From: Ilumatobacteraceae bacterium
Lineage (GTDB): Bacteria > Actinomycetota > Acidimicrobiia > Acidimicrobiales > Ilumatobacteraceae
NCBI GenBank assembly: GCA_023263465.1
Contig: JALQWV010000084.1
Coordinates: forward strand, 1 to 11,126
Direction: 5' to 3'
Length of the DNA: 11,126 nucleotides
The stretch's first letter is position 1. The number at the start of each line of letters is the position of its first letter. The position numbers and the translations under genes are program-made. Shown one piece after another: positions 1 through 6,403 of this stretch. The notes below the pieces were generated by a model. The model ran no database searches, was not told where the DNA came from, and saw only the letters and a program-made list of their open reading frames with translations.

Positions 1-836
1 GGGTCAATGGCAAGAAGTACACCTATCGAATACAGCAATGCGTTGCGCGCTGGCAAGTCTCGGCCACGGGCAAACGCAATAGCCGACATCGCAGCCATCG
101 TCGATGCTCGCAGCACCGAGGGCTCTGCTCGCGTCATCACGACGAACCACCAAAGCAGAAATACAGTGAGCCCAAGTCGCCACCAGGTTCGCGCGCGATT
201 GATGTACGAACCAAACACGGTAAGTACGAACGCAACGTTTTGACCTGAAACTGCAGTGAGATGCGATAAACCCGATTCGCGAAAAGCAGTAACCATGGTT
301 CGCGTTTGTGCGCGGTCATCACCGATCACGAGCCCCATGAATAACGCTGCATCTTCACGTGGCATCTGCTGAGCGGCTCGCAACATGGTGGCTCGAGTCT
401 TGTTTGCACTGCGAAACAGCGGAGATGCAGGAAAGATGGTTTCGTCCGTAAACATGACGTTAAAGGTGCCGACAATGTGTCGAGAGGCAAACCGACGCGC
501 GGATGCACTTGGTAGCGGTGCGCGAACTCCTGCAACACGTAATACCTCTCCCGCCTCGCTCAACAGCATCCGCCGACCAGCCACCGAGTGACCCAATGCG
601 AGATAACGCTTCCCTTCAATGTTGAGAACCGCTTGAGTTCCACCAAATTTTGAGACCGGGTCTTCAACAACGCGAGCGAAACCGCTATACGGATCACTAC
701 TTGCCGAGCCAAGTTGCAACCATTGAAAGCACCCGTGCGACAACACCGCAATTGCACAGATACACAACATGGCAATCCGCCGATGCAAGAGCTCAGAAAA
801 ATGGGTAATTGCTCGTACGATGAGAGGGTGATTCAC
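1..836 (-). CDS. comEC: ComEC/Rec2-family DNA uptake channel, N-terminal part (cut by the left edge)
   Basis: This is the inner-membrane channel that carries single-stranded DNA into the cell during natural transformation. About 278 codons are visible, read on the minus strand from roughly 836 down to base 1, with no stop. A basic N-terminus is followed by one hydrophobic segment (residues about 21-40) and a soluble DUF4131-like region (about 45-150). The start of the Competence core domain follows, including GLVIGDD (169-174) and the diagnostic SGLSHLTAVSGQNV (188-201), then hydrophobic stretches with PSVLRA. The C-terminal membrane core and any beta-lactamase-like domain lie outside the window. 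The start is uncertain: GTG at 836 keeps the basic N-terminus, with an in-frame stop about 20 codons upstream, and ATG at 770 is an alternative. I see no clear ribosome binding site for either. comEA lies upstream on the same strand, but a plus-strand gene separates the two. Confidence 0.9.
   Translation of the reverse strand, partial: MNHPLIVRAITHFSELLHRRIAMLCICAIAVLSHGCFQWLQLGSASSDPYSGFARVVEDPVSKFGGTQAVLNIEGKRYLALGHSVAGRRMLLSEAGEVLRVAGVRAPLPSASARRFASRHIVGTFNVMFTDETIFPASPLFRSANKTRATMLRAAQQMPREDAALFMGLVIGDDRAQTRTMVTAFRESGLSHLTAVSGQNVAFVLTVFGSYINRARTWWRLGLTVFLLWWFVVMTRAEPSVLRASTMAAMSAIAFARGRDLPARNALLYSIGVLLAID
816..821 (+). promoter_or_regulatory. Possible -10 element (TACGAT) of the small membrane protein gene
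   Basis: TACGAT matches TANNNT and ends 6 nt before GTG 828. The intervening GAGAGG is SD-like but touches the start codon. This element was used to prefer GTG 828, so it is not independent support for that start. Confidence 0.25.
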
Positions 837-1232
837 GATGGGATTGTTTTTCACCGCACACAAGTTCGCCAGCGTGGCGGCCTAATTGCGGTTGGTGCTT
901 CACTTGCACTAACTCTCTGCGGATTGATTTTCGTTGCATTGCCTGGGTCGCTGTTTGGCGTGCTCGGATTCTTGCTTTTGCTCGTTGCATTGCCCGTACT
1001 ACCCATGCTCGGAGTGCCGGCGGTTTCCTCGAATGCGACGTACTTGCTGGCATTTTTTCTCAGCATGGTGCTGTGGTTCGCCGTCGGACACGTTTGCGCA
1101 CTTCGCGCGACACGTAAAGCAGTGTCGGGCTGGCCCGAATGGATACAGGAATTTCGACCATTCGCCATTGGCATTTGGGTTGGTGCCTTACTTTCTCTGG
1201 CCATCAGCACTGTTGTGCTGGGGGCGTTGTAG
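828..1232 (+). CDS. Small integral membrane protein of unknown function
   Basis: I do not recognise the family. The product would be about 134 residues with a short N-terminus (IVFHRTQVRQRGG) and about four hydrophobic segments near residues 18-37, 41-64, 70-90 and 111-133. A basic loop (ALRATRKAVSGWPEW) lies between the last two. The hydrophobic pattern is typical of a membrane protein, whereas the opposite-strand reading (851-1240) is a low-complexity Ser/Thr/Pro/Asn string. The start is uncertain. GTG at 828 is preferred because TACGAT lies 6 nt before it and it overlaps the divergent comEC start least. In-frame ATG codons at 801, 783 and 714 would extend it into comEC. Its stop is 8 bp from the comEA stop, tail-to-tail. 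Confidence 0.6.
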   Translation: MIHDGIVFHRTQVRQRGGLIAVGASLALTLCGLIFVALPGSLFGVLGFLLLLVALPVLPMLGVPAVSSNATYLLAFFLSMVLWFAVGHVCALRATRKAVSGWPEWIQEFRPFAIGIWVGALLSLAISTVVLGAL

Positions 1233-1240
1233 TTCGGCAT

Positions 1241-1903
1241 TTACACCCCAACGAGTTTCCGCAATGCTTCAAACTTTGCGGGGCCAATTCCTTTTACGTT
1301 CAATAAATCCTCTGGCGAACCAAATGGGCCGTTCGTTGTCCGATAATCAACAATTGCTTGCGCAGTAGAAGGTCCGACACCAGGCAATGCATCAAGCTCG
1401 GCTACCGATGCGCGATTGATATTCACCATGCCACCTGAAGGTGGTGAGTGTTGGGAGGATTGAACACCGTTCATGCCCGGTTGTGGTCGCGCAAATACTG
1501 GACGATTGGCCACCCCTTTCGCTGGAACATAGATCTGCGAAGAATCCACGAGCGGAGTTGCCAAATTGATGACTTCCAGGTCGGCGCGTGCGGTTGCGCC
1601 GCCCGCTGCGAGCACTGCATCAATCATTCGCGCGCTCGTCGACAAGGTATAGACACCCGGATTTTGTACTTCGCCTGCAACATGAACCACAATGCCGGCT
1701 GGCTGACTCGCATCAGTTGGCATTGACGTCACCCCAGAGTCTGCAAACGAAGTTGCAGTAAACGAAATAGTCGATTCAACGGGAGTTGGCGGAACACGCA
1801 TCACCCACCAAGCACCAACGGCTACCACTGCAGTAGCAACTGCGGTTGACATGACGCGGCGGATGCCGAGCCACCGCACGTGTTCAATGAGCCTCTGATA
1901 CAC
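1241..1903 (-). CDS. comEA: ComEA-family DNA receptor (SLBB plus helix-hairpin-helix)
   Basis: ComEA binds double-stranded DNA outside the cell membrane and delivers it to ComEC during transformation. The 220-residue product has the full architecture. There is a short cytoplasmic N-terminus, one membrane anchor (about 18-36), a Pro/Ser/Thr-rich linker, and an SLBB domain (about 71-127: VHVAGEVQNPGVYTL, then the IYVPAKG end). A second disordered linker leads to a C-terminal helix-hairpin-helix pair (161-220) starting VNINRAS, with hairpins PGVGPSTA and KGIGPAKFEAL. Length and order fit Gram-positive ComEA. It starts 18 bp after the thioredoxin gene on the same strand, so the two may be co-transcribed. 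Its usual partner comEC lies beyond one opposite-strand gene. Confidence 0.93.
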   Translation of the reverse strand: MYQRLIEHVRWLGIRRVMSTAVATAVVAVGAWWVMRVPPTPVESTISFTATSFADSGVTSMPTDASQPAGIVVHVAGEVQNPGVYTLSTSARMIDAVLAAGGATARADLEVINLATPLVDSSQIYVPAKGVANRPVFARPQPGMNGVQSSQHSPPSGGMVNINRASVAELDALPGVGPSTAQAIVDYRTTNGPFGSPEDLLNVKGIGPAKFEALRKLVGV

Positions 1904-1921
1904 GGCTACATGTGTGCGAAC

Positions 1922-2458
1922 CTAAAAGAGTTGTGCAGTGAGTTTTCTTCGATAGCCAACCGTGCGCGGATCTGCAGCGCCCATGATGTCAAGTATCTCG
2001 AGAAACCGAGATTTAGCTGCTTCATCGGTTTTGACACGTGGAAGCAAACCTGCAAGCTCATTGTCAAAATCGTCATTAATGACAAATGGTTCCGGTTCAC
2101 TGGCAACCTCAAGTTGCAAGGAAGCATCGCCCAAGGGAACAAGAGCATCGACAAGATCCTTAATGACATGTTCTGGCTTTACACCAACAAATCGGTCCAT
2201 TACTGCGCCATCTTTCATAATGAAGACCGCGGGAATGCTTTGCACTTGGAAGGCCATTGAAATTGACGGGTTCTCATCGACGTTGACTTTTGCCAGCACC
2301 ACTTTGCCATTCGTGGCATCACAGTGTTTTTCCAAAATTGGTCCAAGCGTTTTGCAAGGCCCGCACCACGGAGCCCACAGATCGACGATGACAGGAACTG
2401 AATGAGAGCGATCGAGCACTTCAGCTTGGAACGTTGCATCGGTGACGTCAATTGCCAT
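1922..2458 (-). CDS. Thioredoxin-domain protein with short YbbN/CnoX-like C-terminal tail
   Basis: A predicted cytoplasmic thiol-disulfide protein or redox co-chaperone of 178 residues. Residues 1-107 form a complete thioredoxin fold with the WCGPC active site (Cys32, Cys35) and the cis-proline loop SIPAVF (Pro76). After an acidic linker (about 110-130), the tail (131-178) ends in a segment like the C-terminus of YbbN/CnoX chaperedoxins: FLEILDIMGAADP followed by YRRKLTAQLF. YbbN proteins are usually near 280 residues and carry TPR repeats between these parts, and that middle region is absent here. No frameshift is visible. The ATG at 2458 has no strong Shine-Dalgarno, but TAGCGT lies 7 nt upstream, consistent with a leaderless start. 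It is divergent from the kinase-like gene at 2511 and upstream of comEA. A plain thioredoxin with an unrelated tail is the alternative. Confidence 0.88.
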   Translation of the reverse strand: MAIDVTDATFQAEVLDRSHSVPVIVDLWAPWCGPCKTLGPILEKHCDATNGKVVLAKVNVDENPSISMAFQVQSIPAVFIMKDGAVMDRFVGVKPEHVIKDLVDALVPLGDASLQLEVASEPEPFVINDDFDNELAGLLPRVKTDEAAKSRFLEILDIMGAADPRTVGYRRKLTAQLF

Positions 2459-2465
2459 GATCTTG

Positions 2466-2471
2466 ACGCTA
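2466..2471 (-). promoter_or_regulatory. Possible -10 element (TAGCGT) of a leaderless thioredoxin transcript
   Basis: On the minus strand TAGCGT matches TANNNT and ends 7 nt before the ATG of the thioredoxin gene, the distance expected when transcription starts at the first base of the start codon. No good -35 hexamer is visible 16-18 nt further upstream. This is inference from spacing. Confidence 0.35.
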
Positions 2472-2496
2472 CTGCCAATGCCTAGTTTGGCTTCGT

Positions 2497-2504
2497 AAAG
2501 GAAG
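2497..2504 (+). promoter_or_regulatory. Ribosome binding site fixing the start at 2511
   Basis: AAAGGAAG lies 6 nt before the ATG at 2511. It is a good Shine-Dalgarno match and favours this ATG over the second in-frame ATG at 2529. Confidence 0.6.
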
Positions 2505-2510
2505 CGCGAA

Positions 2511-3575
2511 ATGACTAGTTTGGCGGTGATGATTTCGCCTCAGTCTGTGCCCGCAGGAATACGCGAGGACCGAGTTTCTGCCTGGCTGACAGCAAACATT
2601 GCGGGAGCGACCGCTCCGTTCTCGTTTGAGTTAATTGCAGGTGGGCATTCCAACCTCACATTTAAGGTGACCGATGCACGAGGCAGTCGATACGTGCTGC
2701 GACGTCCGCCACTGAGCCATGCATTGGCCAGCGCGCACGACATGGGTCGCGAACATCGAATCATTTCCGCTCTTCATGATTCACAAGTTCCCGTTGCACC
2801 TGCACTCGGGCTGTGTACCGACACCGAGGTTAACGATGCTCCGTTTTACGTGATGCTGTTTGTTGACGGATTGATTGTTCGCGACAACGAAACGGCGCGT
2901 CGTGAACTGACCGAAGCAACACGACTCCACGCAAGCAATTCGCTCGTTGACACCATGGCGAAGATTCATCAAGTCGTGCCAAACCACGTTGGGTTGGGTG
3001 AACTGGGACGACATGAGGGCTACATCGAACGTCAATTGAAACGTTGGTATGGACAATGGAACGCGTCAAAAACTCGCGAATTGCACGCAATCGATCGCGT
3101 GCACGATGCGCTGTTAAAGCGAATTCCAGAACAAGGGCCTGCGACCATTGTTCACGGTGACTACCGCCTAGACAACTGCATGATTGATTCGGCGGGAAAC
3201 ATCGTTGCTGTTCTGGACTGGGAACTGTGCACTCTTGGCGACCCAATGGCCGACCTTGGACTGTTGATGGTGTATTGGACTGGTCCCGGCGATGATGCTG
3301 GCGCAAACAACTTCGCCACTACTACTGCACCTGGCTTCTTAAACCGTCAACAACTTGCGGAACGATACGCACAGGCGTCTGGGCGTGACATTTCACACCT
3401 CGACTTTTATGTTTCGTTTGCATACTGGAAACTGGCATGCATTATTGAAGGCGTATATGCACGGTATATTTCCGGAGCAATGGGCGAACATGACCCACAT
3501 GCGTTTGACGCTTTTAAAACTCAGGTAGAAACTGCGGCAGAAAAAGCCGAGCAGTTGCTTTCGCGTCTACACTGA
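2511..3575 (+). CDS. Phosphotransferase-family protein (APH/ACAD10-11 kinase-like)
   Basis: A 354-residue protein with the aminoglycoside-phosphotransferase/choline-kinase fold, of the group related to the kinase domain of ACAD10/ACAD11. That group is tied to hydroxyacyl-CoA or fatty-acid catabolism rather than drug resistance. The glycine-rich nucleotide loop is GGHSNLTF (44-51), followed by YVLRRPP (61-67), which carries the strand where the ATP-binding basic residue is expected. The catalytic loop is VHGDYRLDN (214-222; Asp217, Asn222). The metal-binding DWELCTLGDPMADLG (236-250) is the hallmark of this group. A C-terminal helical substrate-binding part follows. The substrate cannot be told from sequence, and no acyl-CoA dehydrogenase partner lies nearby. 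It heads a plus-strand run and is followed after 8 bp by the PAC2 gene. Confidence 0.88.
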   Translation: MTSLAVMISPQSVPAGIREDRVSAWLTANIAGATAPFSFELIAGGHSNLTFKVTDARGSRYVLRRPPLSHALASAHDMGREHRIISALHDSQVPVAPALGLCTDTEVNDAPFYVMLFVDGLIVRDNETARRELTEATRLHASNSLVDTMAKIHQVVPNHVGLGELGRHEGYIERQLKRWYGQWNASKTRELHAIDRVHDALLKRIPEQGPATIVHGDYRLDNCMIDSAGNIVAVLDWELCTLGDPMADLGLLMVYWTGPGDDAGANNFATTTAPGFLNRQQLAERYAQASGRDISHLDFYVSFAYWKLACIIEGVYARYISGAMGEHDPHAFDAFKTQVETAAEKAEQLLSRLH

Positions 3576-3583
3576 CGCGTGGA

Positions 3584-4483
3584 ATGACCGATTACAGAAT
3601 CTCCCCCGATTTCGACGGAAAACTACCCGAACTCAAGCAACCAATCTTGGTTGCCATGATGACGGGATGGATAGATGCGAGCGCTGCTGCGGCGGCGGCA
3701 ATGGAATCTCTGATCACCGAAACCAACGCAATTCCGCTCATCGAGTTTGATGGCGACACCTTCGTGGATTACCGCGCCCGTCGACCACTAATGCAATTGC
3801 GCGAAGGCGTGATTACCAAACTTGACTGGTCTGCCCCGCGTTTGTTGGTGGGACATGACGCAAACAACGAGCCAGTGTTGTTGCTCACTGGCCCAGAGCC
3901 TGACTCGCGGTGGCAACATTTCGCTCAATGTGTTGTTGAGCTAAGCGAGAAACTCAATGTGCGTCGAATGTTGGGGTTGGGTGCTTACCCCATTGCCACA
4001 CCGCATACTCGAGCAGTGAAAATTTCGTGCACGTCGCCAGATGCACACCTTTCCTCACTTCTTCCATTCATCAAGAGTTCAGTAGATGTACCCGCAGGCA
4101 TGGAAGCCGTACTCGAACAAGCAATGTTCAATGCCGGAATTCAATCCGTTGGGCTGTGGGCGCAGGTGCCCCACTATGTGGCATCCATGAGTTACCCAGC
4201 CGCAGCGGTAGCCCTAATTTCCGCGGTCTGCGACACTGGCGGCATTTCCATAGGTGGGGATGTTCTTCGCGAACAGGCTGGGGCTCAACGCGAACGACTG
4301 GACGAATTAATTCGTGGTAACAGCGAACACTTAGCCATGCTGTCCCAGTTGGAGACTGCATTTGATAACACGCACGGCGACCACGGCATTCCAACTTCGG
4401 GTTTCGGTGGCGGACCGTTACCAAGTGGCGATGAATTGGCTGCCGAACTCGAGCAATTCCTGCGGGACAACCAGACGGACTAG
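3584..4483 (+). CDS. PAC2-family protein (proteasome-assembly-chaperone-like)
   Basis: A 299-residue protein of the PAC2 family found throughout actinobacteria, including Mycobacterium. The match rests on the N-terminal LKQPILVAMMTGWIDA, the FDGDTFVDYRARRP segment, LLVGHDANNEPVLLLTGPEP, the GLGAYPIATPHTR strand-loop and the VPHYVASMSYPAAAVAL helix. A helical, acidic C-terminus carries a Gly-rich linker (FGGGPLPSGDELAAELEQF) that resembles the tails of actinobacterial members. The family is named after eukaryotic and archaeal proteasome assembly chaperones, but the bacterial role is not settled, so I assign no function. It starts 8 bp after the kinase-like gene, probably in the same transcript, with only a weak purine stretch (GTGGA) before the ATG. 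No proteasome gene lies in the window. Confidence 0.85.
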   Translation: MTDYRISPDFDGKLPELKQPILVAMMTGWIDASAAAAAAMESLITETNAIPLIEFDGDTFVDYRARRPLMQLREGVITKLDWSAPRLLVGHDANNEPVLLLTGPEPDSRWQHFAQCVVELSEKLNVRRMLGLGAYPIATPHTRAVKISCTSPDAHLSSLLPFIKSSVDVPAGMEAVLEQAMFNAGIQSVGLWAQVPHYVASMSYPAAAVALISAVCDTGGISIGGDVLREQAGAQRERLDELIRGNSEHLAMLSQLETAFDNTHGDHGIPTSGFGGGPLPSGDELAAELEQFLRDNQTD

Positions 4484-4530
4484 CCCCCTTCACTGCTTAC
4501 GAGGCTACGGTTACAGAGCAGCGTTGATTC

Positions 4531-4536
4531 GGGGGA
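4531..4536 (+). promoter_or_regulatory. Ribosome binding site fixing the IclR start at 4542
   Basis: GGGGGA lies 5 nt before the ATG at 4542. It favours this start over the longer in-frame reading from 4362, which would overlap the PAC2 gene by 122 bp and add residues foreign to the family. Confidence 0.6.
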
Positions 4537-4541
4537 ACGGC

Positions 4542-5387
4542 ATGCCAGATAGTTCAAAAAAAGATTTTGTTGAAGCGTTAGCGCGAGGACTCGAAGTCAT
4601 TCGATCATTTGATCGCCTGCACCTGAAGCAAACCATTTCCCAAATCTCCGAGCGAACACTGCTTGCTCGACCAACCGTGCTTCGACTACTCATCACGTTA
4701 GAAGAACTTGGCTATGTTCGTGAACTGGATAATCGGTATTCACTTACCCCAAAAGTGGTTGATCTTGGAATGGCTTACATTTCATCGCTGGGCCTATACG
4801 GATCGGCAAAGCCCCACATGGAACTGTTATCCAAACGAGTAGACCAAACGGTTTCACTTGCTGAACTTGATGGCAGCGACATTGTGTATACCGGTCGCGT
4901 TGAAGTACCAAAAATTGTCAGCGTAGGCGTGACCGTAGGGGCGCGCCTGCCATCTGCAAGCACTGCGCTGGGTCGAGTTCTTCTTGCAGATCTCTCACCC
5001 GCCGAACTCGAGAAAGTTCTCACGATTCCAACGATGTCCATGTTTTATCCTCGGACGAACTTCACTGTTGACGAACTTCGCCCGCGACTAGATCGTGTGC
5101 GCGATCAGGGTTGGGCCGAAAGCGATGAGGACCTGCAATATGGCGTTCATGCGATTGCCGCCCCTATTCGAGGTGAACTGGGCACTGTTATCGCAGCTGT
5201 CGGTATCGGAGTCCATACCTCTGAGGTTTCTAAAGAGGTGATTCAAGAAAAATACTTACCGTTGTTGCTTGAAGCAACAACAGGAATTGAAAACGATTGG
5301 CGCAAGTGTGCTGAGCTGCCTACTTCCATGGCGTCACTCAATTTGGACGGCCTGCAACTGCTCCACCTAAAGCGCAATTCATCGTGA
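4542..5387 (+). CDS. IclR-family transcriptional regulator (PcaR/PobR-like)
   Basis: A 281-residue DNA-binding regulator. The N-terminus DFVEALARGLEVIRSFD (8-24) is the typical opening of the PcaR/PobR/CatR branch, which controls aromatic-acid catabolism. The winged helix-turn-helix runs over about 27-68, with the recognition helix near LARPTVLRLLITLEELGYV. The effector-binding domain (about 80-260) has the standard landmarks VSVGVTVGARLPSASTALGRVLLA, DEDLQYGVHAIAAPIRG and a GIGVHTSEVS strand-turn. It follows the PAC2 gene by 58 bp and its TGA overlaps the GTG of the oxidoreductase gene (GTGA), so the two are translationally coupled. By inference it may regulate this operon in response to a substrate of the oxidoreductase. 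The effector is unknown. Confidence 0.92.
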   Translation: MPDSSKKDFVEALARGLEVIRSFDRLHLKQTISQISERTLLARPTVLRLLITLEELGYVRELDNRYSLTPKVVDLGMAYISSLGLYGSAKPHMELLSKRVDQTVSLAELDGSDIVYTGRVEVPKIVSVGVTVGARLPSASTALGRVLLADLSPAELEKVLTIPTMSMFYPRTNFTVDELRPRLDRVRDQGWAESDEDLQYGVHAIAAPIRGELGTVIAAVGIGVHTSEVSKEVIQEKYLPLLLEATTGIENDWRKCAELPTSMASLNLDGLQLLHLKRNSS

Positions 5388-6403
5388 AACTTGACGGCGG
5401 TATTTCGAGCAATCTGGCAAACGCCGCAACGTCTGCACAAGCGCTGGAGTCTGCTGGCTACTCTGGCGGGTGGACCGCAGAAACTGCTCACGACCCTTTC
5501 TTCCCATTGCTCTTGGCTGCAGAGCACACGTCGCAACTGGAAATTGGCACGTCCATTGCAGTTGCATTCGCTCGCAATCCCATGACGCTTGCAAACATCG
5601 GATGGGACTTGCAGTCGTACTCCCAGGGCAGATTCATCCTGGGACTCGGCAGCCAGATCAAGCCACACATCACCAAGCGATTCAGCATGGAATGGAGCCA
5701 CCCCGCCCCGCGAATGCGCGAGATGATTCAAGCGATTCGGGCTATTTGGGGAACGTGGCTCACCGGCGAACCGCTGCAATTCCGCGGCGAGTTTTATACC
5801 CACACGCTGATGACCCCGTTCTTCACACCAGACAAACGTGACTTAGGGAACTTTGGGGTTCCGAAAATATTTCTCGCCGGCGTTGGTGAACTGATGACCG
5901 AAGTTGCGGGTGAAGTGTGCGACGGGTTTATCTGCCACGGCTTCACCACCGAGCGTTACTTACGCGAGGTGACCCTTCCTGCATTGGCTCGAGGTCGCGC
6001 AAAAGCCGGCAAGTCCATGGATGATTTCGAGATAGTTGGACCAAGTTTTGTTGTGACCGGTTCCAACAAAGAAGAAATGAGCACGGCTGCAGCCGGCACC
6101 CGTCAACAAATTGCGTTCTACGGAAGCACTCCCGCCTACAGCGGCGTTCTTGAACTGCATGGCTGGGGAGAATTGCAAGGTCAACTGAATTCACTTTCCA
6201 AAGTCGGAAAGTGGGAAGAAATGGGAAATCTCATTACCGACGACATTCTGAACACCTTCGCTGTTGTTGGGTCTCCAGAACAGATAGCGCCAGAACTGAA
6301 TAAGCGTTATGGCGATGTGATTGATCGGTTGAGTTTCTATGCACCGTACTCAAGCGACCCTGCGCGCTGGACACAGGTGATTCACGACCTCAAATCGATT
6401 TAG
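5384..6403 (+). CDS. F420-dependent LLM-class oxidoreductase (MSMEG_2256-like)
   Basis: A 339-residue enzyme of the bacterial luciferase-like (TIM-barrel) superfamily, of the type that uses coenzyme F420. It fits the subfamily I remember as TIGR03617 (MSMEG_2256). Supporting segments are the opening KLDGGISSNLANAATSAQ, GYSGGWTAETAHDPFFPL, IGTSIAVAFARNPMTLAN, GRFILGLGSQIKPH, ERYLREVTLPALARG and DDILNTFAVVGSPEQIAPEL, all conserved landmarks. The start is GTG at 5384, overlapping the regulator stop by 4 bp. The physiological substrate is unknown, and relatives include enzymes proposed in xenobiotic or lipid metabolism. Its TAG stop (6401-6403) is interleaved with the TAA of the opposing photolyase gene, leaving no room for a separate terminator. 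Confidence 0.92.
   Translation: MKLDGGISSNLANAATSAQALESAGYSGGWTAETAHDPFFPLLLAAEHTSQLEIGTSIAVAFARNPMTLANIGWDLQSYSQGRFILGLGSQIKPHITKRFSMEWSHPAPRMREMIQAIRAIWGTWLTGEPLQFRGEFYTHTLMTPFFTPDKRDLGNFGVPKIFLAGVGELMTEVAGEVCDGFICHGFTTERYLREVTLPALARGRAKAGKSMDDFEIVGPSFVVTGSNKEEMSTAAAGTRQQIAFYGSTPAYSGVLELHGWGELQGQLNSLSKVGKWEEMGNLITDDILNTFAVVGSPEQIAPELNKRYGDVIDRLSFYAPYSSDPARWTQVIHDLKSI

Noticed and set aside
7..243. Plus-strand open frame of 78 codons at the left edge
   Set aside because: It lies antisense to a clear ComEC reading with family motifs (SGLSHLTAVSGQN); its own translation is low-complexity and matches nothing.
851..1240. Minus-strand open frame of 129 codons
   Set aside because: Its translation is a Ser/Thr/Pro/Asn-rich string typical of an antisense reading of a hydrophobic protein; the plus strand gives a sensible membrane protein.
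1224..1253. Possible bidirectional hairpin between the membrane protein gene and comEA (GGGG and CGTTG with CCCC and CAACG)
   Set aside because: The arms pair only with bulges and no T-run follows on either strand.
4128..4493. Minus-strand open frame of 121 codons over the PAC2 gene
   Set aside because: It is an antisense shadow; its Arg/His/Pro/Cys-rich translation lacks recognisable motifs.
4362..4541. Longer start for the IclR gene
   Set aside because: It would overlap the PAC2 gene by 122 bp and add residues foreign to the family; ATG 4542 has a good ribosome binding site and the typical family N-terminus follows it.
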